NCBI RefSeq assembly: GCF_000801105.2
Contig: NC_079516.1
Coordinates: forward strand, 46,232,908-46,296,907
Length of the DNA: 64,000 nucleotides
Direction of reading: 5' to 3'
From: Raphanus sativus
Taxonomy: Eukaryota; Streptophyta; Magnoliopsida; Brassicales; Brassicaceae
How positions within the stretch are numbered: position 1 is the first letter of the stretch; each line of letters opens with the position of its first letter. Of this stretch, positions 1 to 11,406 are shown piece by piece. The translations under genes were made by a program, and so were the position numbers. A model generated the notes under the pieces. The model did not search any database. It was given only the letters and a program-made list of their open reading frames with translations, and had not been told where the DNA came from.

Positions 1-350
1 TTTTACCATAACTTTACCGAAAACTGAGAATAGCCGACTAAAACAAAACCAAATTTATAAATATTCCAGCGGTTTGACATCTATATATATACCCAAAAGG
101 ATTGAAAATCCAATACCCATGCCAACTCTTTGGTTTGGCCGATTAAATTTATGTACTTCTTTGATTTGTTGTTAAGTTTAAATAATATTTAATATGCTTG
201 ATAATATTATTTGGTGGTATTTTACATTTGTCTAGTAATACAGGCTTCAGTGTATATGTGATATCTAAACAATGATTAGTTTATCTTTGGCCTAGTATAT
301 AAGTATGTTACTATTATGTCTAATAGTAACATTTGTAATCTAATTTTTAA
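1..350. other. AT-rich spacer
   Basis: AT-rich non-coding DNA. I see no open frame, RNA gene or clear repeat boundary here. Confidence 0.5.
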
Positions 351-1270
351 ATGAATTTAAGACAAGAATTGGGTTCACCCCTATGGTGAACCTTCAAATT
401 CACCACTTCTCTAATAACCAATCAAAGTGCTAACTAGACTAATAATAAAATAATTTTAAAAATAAATAATATCACATTTAATAATGTTAATGTCATTATT
501 TAATCCCTAAACTCAAACTATATACCCTAAATCCAAATTCTAAACCCTAAATTTTAAATTATAAACTCAAACTCTATACCTTAAACCTAAACTCTATACC
601 CTAAACCAAAATTTTAAATCCTAAACCCAAACCATAAATCATAAACCAAGAAATCTAAACTTTAAACCCAAAATTATACCCTAAACTCAAACTATAGACC
701 CTAAACCCAAATCCTATACTCTAGAACTAAACCATAAACCCTAAACCCAAACCGTAGACCCTAAACCCAAACCCTAGACCGTAACCCAAACCATGAACTC
801 TAAATCCAAAATTTAATTCTTAACCTTAAATTTCAAAAGAACAACATCAATATTAATCCAAATATTTAGGATATAGTGTTTGGATTTTGTATTTACGTTT
901 TGGGTTTAGAGTCTAGAATTTGGGTTTAGGGTATAGGTTTGGGTTTAGAATTCAGGTTTTTGGGTTTATGATTTATAGTTTGGGTTTAGGGTATAGAATT
1001 TGGGTTTAGGGTATAGAGTTTGGGTTTATAATTTATAATTTAGGGTTTAAATTTTGGATTTAGGGTATAGAGTTTGAGTTTATGGATTAGATAGTGATAT
1101 TAGCATTATTAAAATTGACACTATTTATTTTTTTTAATTATTTTGATTTTTGAAAAAATTATTTAATATTTTTAATCATTAATATAGTTGACACTTAATT
1201 GATTATTAGAGAGGTGATGAATTTGAAGATTCACCATAGGGGGTGAATCCAAATCTTGTCCATGAATTTA
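351..1270. mobile_element. MULE-like foldback element with telomere-like arms
   Basis: The element proper is 360-1261 (about 900 bp), flanked by the 9-bp direct repeat atgaattta at 351-359 and 1262-1270. A 9-bp target duplication is typical of Mutator-like elements. The ends are long imperfect inverted repeats of well over 100 bp: the left starts (a)gacaagaattgggttcaccc, and the right, read on the minus strand, starts (g)gacaagatttggattcaccc. Inside, about 490-830 consists of degenerate ccctaaa units (plant telomere type) and about 890-1085 holds the complementary tttaggg units, so the whole element can fold back. It has no coding capacity and is therefore non-autonomous. The structure is seen directly; MULE is inferred from TSD length and long TIRs. 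Confidence 0.8.
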
Positions 1271-2153
1271 CGCAAGAGTGCAAATAAACAAACAAAATTC
1301 AGCAAGGGAAATTGGATAAAGTAGAAATAAAAACGGCATCATGTTGTTAATGTTGTCCATACAATAATAGTACGTGCTTTAATCCTCGAAGAGAACCACG
1401 AAGTACAACAACCATTCAAATTCTTGATAAGAGAATAATATTTCCTAAAATGAATTTCTCGTAATGCCCAAAGTAGAAAAAGACTTGTGCAATTTGTCAA
1501 GATAAGACCTGTCAGAGAGTTTTGGAAACAAACGATAACGAGATATAACTATAATCTGTTGATCAAATTGTATTCCAATATATACTTTTGAACTGAATAG
1601 TCTTCAACAGATTTTCAGAACTATCGTTTTCACCGTAGTCTCTATGAACCAATAACGGGGTCTTGTGTCAACTAAATTAATGGTTGGAAATAGACAAAAC
1701 AAATATCAAGACTTTTTGAAATTATTTGCAGTTTCGTAGTCGTCGTCTCTCTTTGGTTCAATTTCTTTTTTCGGGAAAACATATGATTTGATTTGATTCA
1801 ACCCATAGAATTAGTGCTAGTGTCGGCCTTATGAATATGCAAAAAGCCATAAGTCCAGAAAAGTATGGACCATTAATAAAAAATTGTAAAATATTTAATA
1901 GTTTCTTTTAACACGTTTTATTAGATAGAAGGAAACTACAACTCCAAAAGGAGGGAGAGACATGAGGAATTCAAAAGTAAAAATTAGAGAAGAAAGCTAC
2001 ACTATAGGCAAAACAAAAACTTCTAAATGAAAAAAACACCAGCATGCATCCTCGGTACAGGGTATAGATGTGGGATTTCCAGACTCACAAACCAACGAAT
2101 GAGAACTGAGACAGAGTCGAGAACGCTCGACAGATCACTAGATAACCGAACAC
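1271..2153. other. Spacer without recognised features
   Basis: AT-rich intergenic DNA between the foldback element and a hAT MITE. No supported gene or RNA seen. Confidence 0.45.
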
Positions 2154-2353
2154 TCTACCACCAGTGGCAGAACTAGTGTATTGGCACGTGGGTCAACTGA
2201 CCCATGTGGATTTTAGAAATTTTTTTTTACTTGTATAATTCTATTAAAACTAGATAAACATTGCAAATTTTGGCTAAATAACTTTCATAATATCTGTTAA
2301 TTTCACAACTGACCCTCTTAAAAGATTTCTCTACCTCCGCCACTGTCTACCAC
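2154..2353. mobile_element. hAT-type MITE with 8-bp target duplication
   Basis: A 184-bp element (2162-2345) flanked by the perfect 8-bp repeat tctaccac at 2154-2161 and 2346-2353. The terminal inverted repeats are cagtggcagaactag on the left and, read on the minus strand, cagtggcggaggtag on the right. An 8-bp duplication with CAGTGGC-type ends is diagnostic of hAT elements. It is too short to encode a transposase, so it is a non-autonomous derivative. Confidence 0.85.
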
Positions 2354-2830
2354 AGATGTATGTACGTCGATACGATTCTTGATAGCACGAGGCCATTGCA
2401 GAGCTCCCACAGCAACAAATGATTGAAACCATGATTTTTAGAAAATACTCGTAGAAATCAGATTAGCTACTTTATTTCTTTCTTCTAAGACATGGTCCAA
2501 CACCCTCCATTGATATTTCACGTCATGTAATCTTCAATACACAAATAATATGTCGATGTGCATTTCGGCTAGTTTGGCAAAAACTGAAACAATTTAGAAA
2601 GTGAAATTCAGAGCTTATTGCGACATAACATATTTTGAACACCAAAGCTCTCATTCGTTTTCAATTCAGAGTAAGATAGAATAAGAAATTCACTCTCTAG
2701 CACGTGAAAAAGATTATGCCCATCCACATTTGCACCCTTTTTTTGTCGACTTTTCTTTTTATTAAAAGAAACCCAACAAGACAATATGACAAGAAAAAAG
2801 AAAGGCCCATTTCCCATCTTAAAAAAAGGC
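2354..2830. other. Spacer upstream of H2B
   Basis: AT-rich DNA. The small open frame on the minus strand here has no recognisable domain. Nothing else supported. Confidence 0.4.
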
Positions 2831-3087
2831 GGTGATCTACGTCAGCGATCCGAGAAGAAAGAAGAAACACTTATCTAACAACATCCATCCACAGCCGTCG
2901 ATTTATACATCCCAATAACGTCCATCTAACGAACATCCTTGTCCTACATCAGCGATCCGCGCGAACTATTTTTATCCAATAGAATATATTTCCTCTTCCT
3001 TCTTAACATCCCCAGACCCATCCCAGAAACTCCTCATCTCAAATCTCAAAAACCTAATTCTCCACTCCCAAAAACAAAGAATCAAAG
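2831..3087 (+). promoter_or_regulatory. H2B promoter with histone octamer and CCGTCG motifs
   Basis: Typical plant histone promoter elements cluster before the H2B start: gatccgcg at 2954-2961 is the reverse of the octamer CGCGGATC, a near copy gatccgag lies around 2848, and ccgtcgat (hexamer/Oct-related type) around 2896. A ccaat followed by an AT-rich tract at 2976-2992 may be the core promoter. In plant histone genes these motifs drive S-phase expression; here the role is inferred from sequence. Confidence 0.6.
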
Positions 3088-3531
3088 ATGGCACCAAAGG
3101 CAGGAAAGAAGCCAGCAGAGAAGAAACCCGCCGCGGAGAAGCCAGCGGAGGAGGTCGCCGAGAAAGCCCCGGCGGAGAAGAAGCCAAAGGCCGGGAAGAA
3201 GCTGCCGAAGGAGGCCGGGGCCATCGACAAGAAGAAGAAGCGGAACAAGAAGAGCATCGAGACGTACAAGATCTACATCTTCAAGGTGCTGAAGCAGGTC
3301 CACCCTGACATCGGGATCTCCAGCAAGGCCATGGGGATCATGAACAGCTTCATCAACGACATCTTCGAGAAGCTCGCCCAGGAGGCCTCCAAGCTCGCTA
3401 GGTACAACAAGAAGCCGACCATCACCTCGAGGGAGATCCAGACCGCTGTTAGGCTTGTTCTGCCCGGCGAGCTCGCTAAGCACGCCGTCTCTGAGGGGAC
3501 TAAGGCTGTTACTAAGTTTACTAGCTCTTGA
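3088..3531 (+). CDS. Histone H2B
   Basis: Core histone H2B, which pairs with H2A in the nucleosome. The single-exon gene encodes 147 aa, the usual plant length. The first ~50 residues are the basic tail rich in Lys, Ala, Pro and Glu with repeated EKKPA-like units. The histone fold follows ([60 protein letters not shown]) and the C terminus ends AVTKFTSS, which contains the conserved ubiquitinated lysine of the family. The start is the first ATG after an A-rich leader. The 5' part of the coding region is GC-rich compared with its AT-rich surroundings, usual for plant histones. It is probably the counterpart of an Arabidopsis HTB gene near At2g28720, judged from the order of neighbours. Confidence 0.97.
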   Translation: MAPKAGKKPAEKKPAAEKPAEEVAEKAPAEKKPKAGKKLPKEAGAIDKKKKRNKKSIETYKIYIFKVLKQVHPDIGISSKAMGIMNSFINDIFEKLAQEASKLARYNKKPTITSREIQTAVRLVLPGELAKHAVSEGTKAVTKFTSS

Positions 3532-4236
3532 ATCGTGTTTGGTTTGGCTTAGGGATCTAGATCTGGTCGCTTTTGGTTTTATCTACTAAGAAAAAGTCGT
3601 ATGGGTTATGCTTTATCTAGTTTTTTTTTTAATGATTTGGTTTGTAATTGTCGGAAGAACATATGCTATGGTTTTAATGAATCTCAATCCCTTTTGTTCA
3701 ATAATTGTTTTGAAAATTACTCTTGTCAACTACTCTGTGCTTAAACTTGACGAACTCATCAAGAATATATAAACATTGAATTGTAACTCTAATCAGAGGA
3801 CAATGAGAAATATAAACAACCAGGCTTGTAACTCTAATCAGCATCATTGTATAATCTCATTACTCGGACAATCCTCAATCTTCAGATTTAAACTAGCGGC
3901 AGACATCTCGGTCGTTCGATGAAAAGGCAAAGGGAGAGTTCATTAAAACTTCCTTGCTATGGTCGTCGCTGCATCGGTTTCTCTAGTACTACCTTGTATT
4001 TGGATCAAAAGGGAGGTGGGTCGATACATGACTCGTTTCAGTATTGCTATTCTTGATTCATCCAATGTATAAAAACAATACGTAGAGCCTCTCGCTGAAC
4101 AATTAGCATCCAATCTAAAAGTTTTGGAATCGAAATCTTTATGGATTAGAAAACACTCTAAGGTCCGTCCGTTATCATCATCAGCTATGTTATAGATCTC
4201 GATTATATTCCTTTAATTCGAATAGTCAAACAACAA
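3532..4236. other. H2B 3' region and spacer
   Basis: Probable 3' UTR to about 3700, then spacer. A 16-bp direct repeat ttgtaactctaatcag (3781-3796 and 3826-3841) brackets a 29-bp filler. From about 4185 the sequence is shared with the upstream side of the second tRNA gene (from about 9418). Confidence 0.5.
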
Positions 4237-4308
4237 GGGTCCTTAGCTCAGTGGTAGAGCAATCGACTGCAGATCGATAGGTCACCGGTTCGAATCCGGT
4301 AGGGCCCT
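4237..4308 (+). tRNA. tRNA-Cys (anticodon GCA)
   Basis: A 72-nt cloverleaf with no intron. Acceptor stem gggtcct pairs with agggccc (one T:G wobble). The D-arm gctc..gagc, anticodon stem atcga/tcgat with loop ctgcaga (anticodon gca) and T-arm accgg-ttcgaat-ccggt are all visible. CCA is not encoded, as in nuclear genes. A CAA-rich leader (caaacaacaa) precedes it, and a T-run (cttttttc) about 5 bp downstream would terminate Pol III. Confidence 0.95.
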
Positions 4309-5460
4309 CTCTTTTTTCTTTATTTTTGACGCTATACTGATTGTTGATTATCTTATTCGGATCGCACGGCAGTGCATGTTTTTTATTCTGGATTGGCTAC
4401 GTGTCATGCGACTAAAATAGCCCCCAATCTGTTTTTTTATCAGGATGTTTATCTTCTAACTCTTATCGGATCCGAATCGGTTCGGGTATATAATTCTAAT
4501 ACCTGTAATTTCCGAATCCATATTGGATCTATATCAGATTTGTGTATTTATAATCTAAAAAATATATGACATACTATATTTAGTCAATATTTATTATATA
4601 CATGTAAAATTTTACAATATAACTTAAATCAAAATATTGATGTCAAAAGAAAATCGTAAATCAAAATATTAATAATTAAATTAAAACATTTTAAACTCTC
4701 TTTTTTCTTTATTTTTGACGCTATATAATTCTAATACCTGTAATTTCCGAATCCATATTGGATCTATATCAGATTCGTGTATTTATAATCTAAAAAATAT
4801 ATGACATACTATATTTAGTCAATATTGGATCGGGTATATAATTCTAATACCTGTAATTTCCGAATCCATATTGGATCTATATCAGATTCGTGTATTTATA
4901 ATCTAAAAAATATATGACATACTATATTTAGTCAATATTTATTATATACATGTAAAATTTTACAATATAACTAAAATCAAAATATTGATGTCAAAAGAAA
5001 ATCATAAATCAAATTATTAATAATTAAAATAAAACATTTTAAACTCTCTTTTTTCTTTATTTTTGACGCTATACTGATCGTTGATTATCTTATTCGAATC
5101 GCACGGCAGTGCATGTTTTTTATTCTGGATTGGCTACGTGTCATGCGACTAAAATAGCCCCCAATCTATTTTTTTATCAGGATGTTTATCTTCTAACTCT
5201 TATCGGATCCGAATCGGTTCGGATATATAATTCTAATACCTGTAATTTCCGAATCAATATTGGATCTATATCAGATTCGTGTATTTATAATCTAAAAAAT
5301 ATATGACATATTATATTTAGTCAATATTTATTATATACATGTAAAATTTTACAATATAACTTAAATCAAAATATTGATGTCAAAAGAAAATCGTAAATCA
5401 AAATATTAATAATTAAAATAAAACATTTTAAACTCTAAATTTTAAAACTCGGTATTATTT
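4309..5460. repeat. Tandem repeats adjoining tRNA-Cys
   Basis: The tRNA 3' flank is repeated downstream. The motif starting ctcttttttctttatttt recurs at about 4310, 4696 and 5046. The blocks 4310-4690 and 5046-5440 are nearly identical with an offset of about 737 bp, and shortened copies lie at about 4700-4827 and 4828-5045. Two 65-codon open frames at 4372 and 5109 are this repeat read twice and are not credible genes. Confidence 0.75.
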
Positions 5461-7680
5461 AAAAATGTTACAAAATAATAAAAAATATTGTTAACAAAAG
5501 AAACTAAATCATAGAATAATCTATAATATAATAGGACAGTTTCATCACTCCTGAAGGGGACACTATCACTTTGTAGTGAGACCTACATTTTTTTTTCCCT
5601 TTTAGTTTCTGTCGAGCGGGCTTCGAAGTAAACATTGGAGTGGGCTTTCACTTGCATTTTATGAGTTTTTGGTTTTTAACGATGCTGTGTAGAACCAAAC
5701 TTTGCGTTTCATGTTATGTCTGAATCGTTTCCTTCTTCAACAGTTTAACATATCTTTCTCTCTCTCTCTCTCCGCCGTCTCCTTCCTCTCAACTTTCGAA
5801 CTCCCCTATGTCTTCAAGTTTGTCTCTTCCTTACCTTCTATTCAATGTTTCTATCTTAATCTATACAATGAATCTTCAGTTTATATTTAAAGCATTAACT
5901 CCCACAAACTCTCCGCCTCCCACTTTTACAATCAAAACATTAGCTTTGTACGTATATAATCTGAAAAACACCTCAAACACTATAAATAGGAGAGCGTTGA
6001 GTTTGGAATCAAACATCACCAACACGCTCTCTCAGTTTAATTTCTCTCAAAAACCTAAATCTCTCCTTCAAAATATCTTGGTATGATGCTGTTGTTGGTC
6101 GCCTTCTCCTCCTTTTCATGGACTCGCGAATCATCAAAAAAAAATGAGAATTTGTAGAGTCACTCTCCTTCTCCTTGCTGAAAAGGTATTGTCGTCTTAA
6201 ACAATCAATCATCATATTTTCGATCTCGGTTTTTTTAGAAAGACATGATTTTACTCTTCCATCAGAACTCAGTGATCCACAAATCCATTCCTGCTATTGA
6301 TGACATTTTGAACAATGCTTCGGAAGTTTGACATCTTCAAGCTCTAGCAAACACGAACTCAGAACTTCCTGGTTTTCCATTTACGTTCACTATAGTAATT
6401 TTATATATGATTTTGTTATTAGCCATGAAGCTCTTTATCAAATGGCAGATCTTGGCCAAATTGGCCAAATTCGTCATGTGCAAGGTTCTGACTTTAAGAA
6501 TGGTGAAGCAATGACTATACTTGTGGTCTATTTCCTCACTAGGTTTTTGGCATATATGTGGAAGAGAGTCAGAGTGAAAGAGCGATAATTGTTTCCAAAT
6601 TTGAGGAAATTTCAAACGGCGATCAGAGGAAGAGTTTATAAAAGCTTGGTCTGGAATCGAGGAATGATATGGTGGGTACAGATTTTGATCAACTTTTAAA
6701 GCATCAGATTTGGATTTGCATCATGTAACCATCATGACATTTTTCATGTATGGTAACTCAATTCTTTATAATTTGTGGTTGTCTCTAAATTTGGATTACA
6801 CTGTGTTTCTCGCGATAAAAAAGCATAACACATATATTAATTTATTTCTATGGTAGCTTCAAAGAAAAAGCATTACTTAGGAGTCACTCACCAGTAGTGT
6901 AATCAAGCAACAAATTTTGAAACTCTGACGCTAGGCAACCCATATGGCTCTGGCTTTGTTTTTGTCTTATAGTCTGGTCTTCTCTACAGCTCAGCTTGAA
7001 TCAGCTAAATACAGCTGTCACAAACTAAAGTGTTCAACGAGACAGATCATTCTCTAATTTAAGCAGAGCTAAAGGAGTGTCCATTCTCCGAGGTGAGCAA
7101 TGGCCACTACCACCGCAGTAACCACTAACGCCACAGTAATCACCATAATTATTGATCACAATTTTATCTTCTATTACTGGCAACTGATTAAAAAGAATGA
7201 CAGAACCGATAAAATATTGCACAAATGCTATAAGAACTAATAATGTCAAAATCAATGTTATTTTCTTAACTTGTTGGTGAAATATGGCTACTTTGCAAAT
7301 AAACCCTTATTTTAATCTGCCTAAAATATATGAAAAACTAAAATGAAAAAAGTTTAACAGATATCTAACAGTTTTGAGTTTAGATTTCCATATATTTTTC
7401 TTTTTGAAATAATTTTTTTTCAAATACACTTCAAAAAAAATTCAAAATTTATAATGTAAAATGCTTTAAATAAGTTTAAACGGGTCTAAAATTAGTAATG
7501 TAATTATCATAATCTAATATGTAACTTTGTTAAATATTAAAATAAAATGGACATGGACAGAGTTTGACTTTAAATAGGATGAGATCTCAAATGAGACGGG
7601 TGAGTAGGATGGTTTCATTTATTTTCATTTTTCTAAACAAATCTTTTTACATTTTTTATTTTATTTTCACAACACAAAAA
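5461..7680. other. Intergenic region
   Basis: Mostly AT-rich. Around 5950-6080 there is a TATA-like tataaata followed by a pyrimidine-rich leader, but no convincing coding frame follows. A 73-codon minus-strand frame at 7034-7255 has a hydrophobic start and a Cys/Gly-rich stretch, but I cannot assign it. No supported gene. Confidence 0.4.
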
Positions 7681-7715
7681 TATTCAGCACTTTTAAAGCG
7701 CGGATCAAAATCTAA
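7681..7715 (+). mobile_element. Degenerate Helitron 3' end
   Basis: A decayed version of the Helitron ends seen elsewhere in the window: partial hairpin with aaagcgcgg, then atcaaaat and terminal CTAA followed by T. No matching 5' end was found. Confidence 0.4.
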
Positions 7716-7896
7716 TTACACTTTATAATGACAACTAATCCTACTAAAACCATTCTAGCTAAATCAACAATTTTTTTTTGTCAAAAACAATCTCAACTTT
7801 TATATTATATTTCTTAAATTTAAAAATTTAATTTAAAATCAATGGTCAATGTATATAGTGACTTAATGCTCGGTGATAATAAAATATTGTTAATTA

Positions 7897-8108
7897 CTCC
7901 ATCTGTTTTTATAATAAATGTCATTTAACCTTTTTGCCAAAAAATTAAGAACAAAAAATATTTTCTATTTTCTTCTTTTTAATACATTATTTTGTTTGGT
8001 TTTGTTAATTAATTAAAAATTGAGATAATCATTTAATGTGTATTGAAAAAAATAAATGATGAAAAAGAAATTAAAGTAAAACGACGTTTAATATGAAAGA
8101 TAAAGAGT
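7897..8108. mobile_element. Possible Stowaway-type MITE
   Basis: The ends are imperfect inverted repeats: tactccatctgtttttataa at the left and, read on the minus strand, tactctttatctttcatatt at the right, each beginning TA. AT-rich, no coding capacity. This resembles Tc1/mariner-derived Stowaway MITEs, but the inverted repeats are degenerate. Confidence 0.4.
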
Positions 8109-8538
8109 ATGATTTATTAAGTTATTAATTTCTTATCACTTTTGTTTTTAGTTAATTTCTAGATATTTTTCCTATTTAGGTTGATTGCTAATGACTGTAG
8201 CTTTAAATCTTTTGTTGTAGAAAAAAATCTTTACATTTTTTTGATGTGGCTTTAGATTTATTGCTGTAGGATTTTATGGAAAATCATATAAATTATTTTG
8301 TGTATTTGGCTCTACAAACCAATTGTACAGTTAATAAAAAATAACTTTAATTAAAGTTTGATTGTTGTGATTTTAGTGTTTTAGAAATAAATAAGACTAT
8401 GGACAGAATCTTAATCAACTACCAATCACACCATGACGTTTTTATTTCAAGTATCTAATCTAATTAATTAAAAGTTGACTCTAATTAATTAAAATAAAAA
8501 ATGTTGACTCTCCTTTTTCTATTTTTATTAGGTACTTT

Positions 8539-8552
8539 GTATATATATATAC
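8539..8552 (+). promoter_or_regulatory. TATA box of the defensin-like gene
   Basis: gtatatatatatac lies about 80 bp before the ATG at 8629, at a normal distance for a short 5' UTR. Confidence 0.5.
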
Positions 8553-8628
8553 ACTCTTGCTTGTTCTGTATTTACGAATACAAAACAACTACATCAGTTT
8601 TTTTTTCATTCTTATTGTATCATTTGAA

Positions 8629-8982
8629 ATGGCTAAAACCAGTATTCTTGGTATTTTCATGATTGTTCTTGTTTTAGGTTTGTTCTACATTTCAAAATTA
8701 TTCAATATTTGTAGATTTTTACTTTTGCATCGTAATGTTTAATTTGTTCATAACCTTATTAGTAACAAAATAATTGAGATTATACTAATATATGTTTTTA
8801 ATATTTATTTAGGAACAGCGACGATGGAATCACAAGGACAATGCCATGACTATATTACTGAAGGAGGAATTGATTGTGAACGTAAACAGTGTAATGCTGA
8901 GTGTGCTGCGAAATGGAAAGGAATTGGCACGTGCATTAAAGATTCCAATACCTGCCTCTGCACTTTCAAATGTAAAACTTAA
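8629..8982 (+). CDS. Defensin-like (LCR/DEFL) secreted peptide, two exons
   Basis: A small cysteine-rich secreted peptide gene, easily missed because it is split. Exon 1 is 8629-8677, the intron 8678-8812 (GT..AG), exon 2 8813-8982 ending TAA, giving 72 aa. Exon 1 encodes the hydrophobic core of a signal peptide (MAKTSILGIFMIVLVLG). The mature part has eight cysteines spaced C-x10-C-x4-C-x3-C-x9-C-x6-C-x-C-x3-C, the plant defensin-like/LCR pattern, and the intron falls inside the signal region as is typical of this family. A TATA box sits about 80 bp upstream. DEFL peptides act in defence or reproductive signalling; which applies here cannot be told. Frame, splice sites and all eight Cys are intact. 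Confidence 0.88.
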
Positions 8983-9417
8983 TATTTGTTTGTGATTGAT
9001 ATGATCATAAAATATACTATAATAAAAATGGATTGAGAAATTATATTGCAAATTTTATGCAAATGTGAGACTAATTTCATTTGTACGCGAGGTGAACTCT
9101 ATTCTGCTCTGCTACCACGAACATGTGATCATTAATAATTAGCCCATATCTCAGAGTCCTCCCAAATCTTTACTTTCCAAATGTTATTTTTTTCAATTGA
9201 GGCTAAAACAAGAGATACACGGTGTTGTTTTTCTTGTATATAAAATAGCATAGTTTTGAATATACATGTTTTTAAGTCGGGTACAATCGGTTATTATCGG
9301 ATCATGTCTGTTCGGACAGCTTTTTTTTAGTTCTTTATGTAAAAGAAATTTAGATCTAAAAGGTACTTATAAATTTTCGGTTCGGGTTTCCCCGTCCAGG
9401 TTTAAATGTTAATCAAC
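8983..9417. other. Spacer
   Basis: 3' region of the defensin-like gene and AT-rich spacer. A short stretch at about 9275-9400 is rich in cggttc/tcgggt words like the TIR repeat at 61.4-62.1 kb. Confidence 0.35.
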
Positions 9418-9690
9418 TATGTTTTAGATCTCGGTTATATTTTTTTAATTCGATTAGTCAAACAACAAGGGTCCTTAGCTCAGTGGTAGAGCAATCGACT
9501 GCAGATCGATAGGTCACCGGTTCGAACCCGGTAGGGCCCTTACTTTTTTCCTTTATTTTGACGCTATACTCTGACCGTTGATTATCTTATTCAGATCTCA
9601 CGGCAGGACAAGTTTTATCCTGGATTGATTACGTGTCATGCGATTAAAATAACGTCCAGTCTGGTTTTATTTGTTTTTAACATTTTATTA
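9418..9690. repeat. Duplicated block carrying the second tRNA-Cys
   Basis: This block matches 4185-4440 on both sides of the tRNA, including the caaacaacaa leader, the downstream T-runs, the word gttgattatcttattc and the stretch tacgtgtcatgcga. The tRNA therefore moved with its flanks by segmental duplication. Confidence 0.75.
9469..9540 (+). tRNA. tRNA-Cys (anticodon GCA), second copy
   Basis: Identical to the copy at 4237 except for one base in the T-loop region (ttcgaac instead of ttcgaat), which makes the T-arm accgg/ccggt with loop ttcgaac fully canonical. Anticodon gca in loop ctgcaga. The CAA-rich leader and the T-run after the gene (cttttttcc) are present, so it should also be transcribed by Pol III. 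Confidence 0.95.
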
Positions 9691-10286
9691 AACACATCTG
9701 AGAGTTTAGTCTCCCACCCAGGTCTGGCGCCAAACAAAACATGTGAAAATTTTAGCCTTCCCGCTTCAGTTTTCACAAGTCACAACATCCAAAAACGATA
9801 TACACATTGATTTTCTGATAAGGTTATGATTTATCTAACCTAAAATCAAAGTTAATCAACAGCTCCACAACGATAATGTTGTTGTAAAGAACCAGTCAAG
9901 TGTCAAGAGATGAATTTTTGGTTTGACTATAAATTTCACCACAAAACGTGTTTCTAAAATCACGCCAATAAAGATCATTCTTCACTTTCTTTTTTCTCTT
10001 GGTTGAAACACAAATGAAGCAAAGTTTCAGACCACAATACAGCAAGTAATATCATGAACTGCTGACTCGCCAATTGATAAATTTAATAATCATCAACCTA
10101 GCGTAATTTGAAGAAAATAAAGCACGGATTTGGTACAAAAAAAAACTTAAAATAGAGTAATAGAACTTTCATTACAGTACTGCAATTACAAAAACACTAA
10201 CAAAGAAACGAACCGACCAAACACTATAGATTTCTTGACAGCAAGACTTAAATCAGTAGCAACAAGCACACACCAAACCAGATAAA
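9691..10286. other. Spacer downstream of H4
   Basis: AT-rich DNA that includes the probable H4 3' UTR near 10200-10286. No other supported feature. Confidence 0.4.
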
Positions 10287-10860
<574 letters not shown>

Positions 10861-11406
10861 ACCAAGTTAACCGGGCCGGTTTGTGTTTACTATATGGAGT
10901 GAAGCGATGTCGTTTTTTGGTGGTTTCGATTTTCAAGCTCTTGTGCATCTTTTTATAATGTTCCGTCTCCTTAAAGACTCCACTGATTGTAAATTGCCGG
11001 GCGATGTAACAACCAGAGACGTACGTGTGATCAAGTTATTTTGGAGAACTCGTGTTTAGAACACATGTGTTCTAGATTTGAACTCTGAGATCGATCATTT
11101 GGGTTACAGTACAAAGAAAAAAAAGAGCGTGAAATTTTCCAGTTTTCACAAGATCAGTATCAGTATATGATTGATTTTGCCAAAAAAAAAAAAGCATAAA
11201 GCATTTCTTTTTTTTTTTTGGTCAACACATAAAGCATTTCATTGATCACATTCTCATAACAAAAATTTAAAGTAACAGCACCAATCTCGAAAATGTTCCT
11301 AGTCAGGACATCATTATTCCCAGCAAACTCAAAAAAAAAAAGACTGATAAAACACACACGATCAAATGAAATTTAAAAACACATTTTCTCACATTTTGTT
11401 ATTGCT
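10861..11406. other. Spacer between H4 promoter and UXS6-type gene
   Basis: No gene seen. It contains one short poly(T) insertion with a 13-bp target duplication (11195-11240) and probably the UXS6-type 3' UTR near its right edge. Confidence 0.4.
11195..11240 (-). mobile_element. Micro-insertion of a LINE tail (TSD 13 bp)
   Basis: cataaagcatttc is repeated exactly at 11195-11207 and 11228-11240. The 20-bp filler is T13 plus ggtcaaca, i.e. tgttgacc followed by A13 on the minus strand, which looks like the last few bases and poly(A) tail of a LINE. Confidence 0.7.

Noticed and set aside
480..1090. Interstitial telomere from a chromosome fusion
   Set aside because: Inverted arrangement inside long TIRs with a 9-bp target duplication points to a transposon.
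3082..3483. 133-codon frame antisense to H2B
   Set aside because: Shadow of the GC-rich H2B coding region; no independent signature.
4372..5306. Pair of nearly identical 65-codon frames
   Set aside because: They are the tandem repeat behind tRNA-Cys read twice; no domain, no start context, and a third copy lacks the frame.
7034..7255. 73-codon minus-strand frame with hydrophobic start and Cys/Gly-rich end
   Set aside because: Only four Cys in no known spacing, no promoter or splice signals, and poor match to secreted peptide families.
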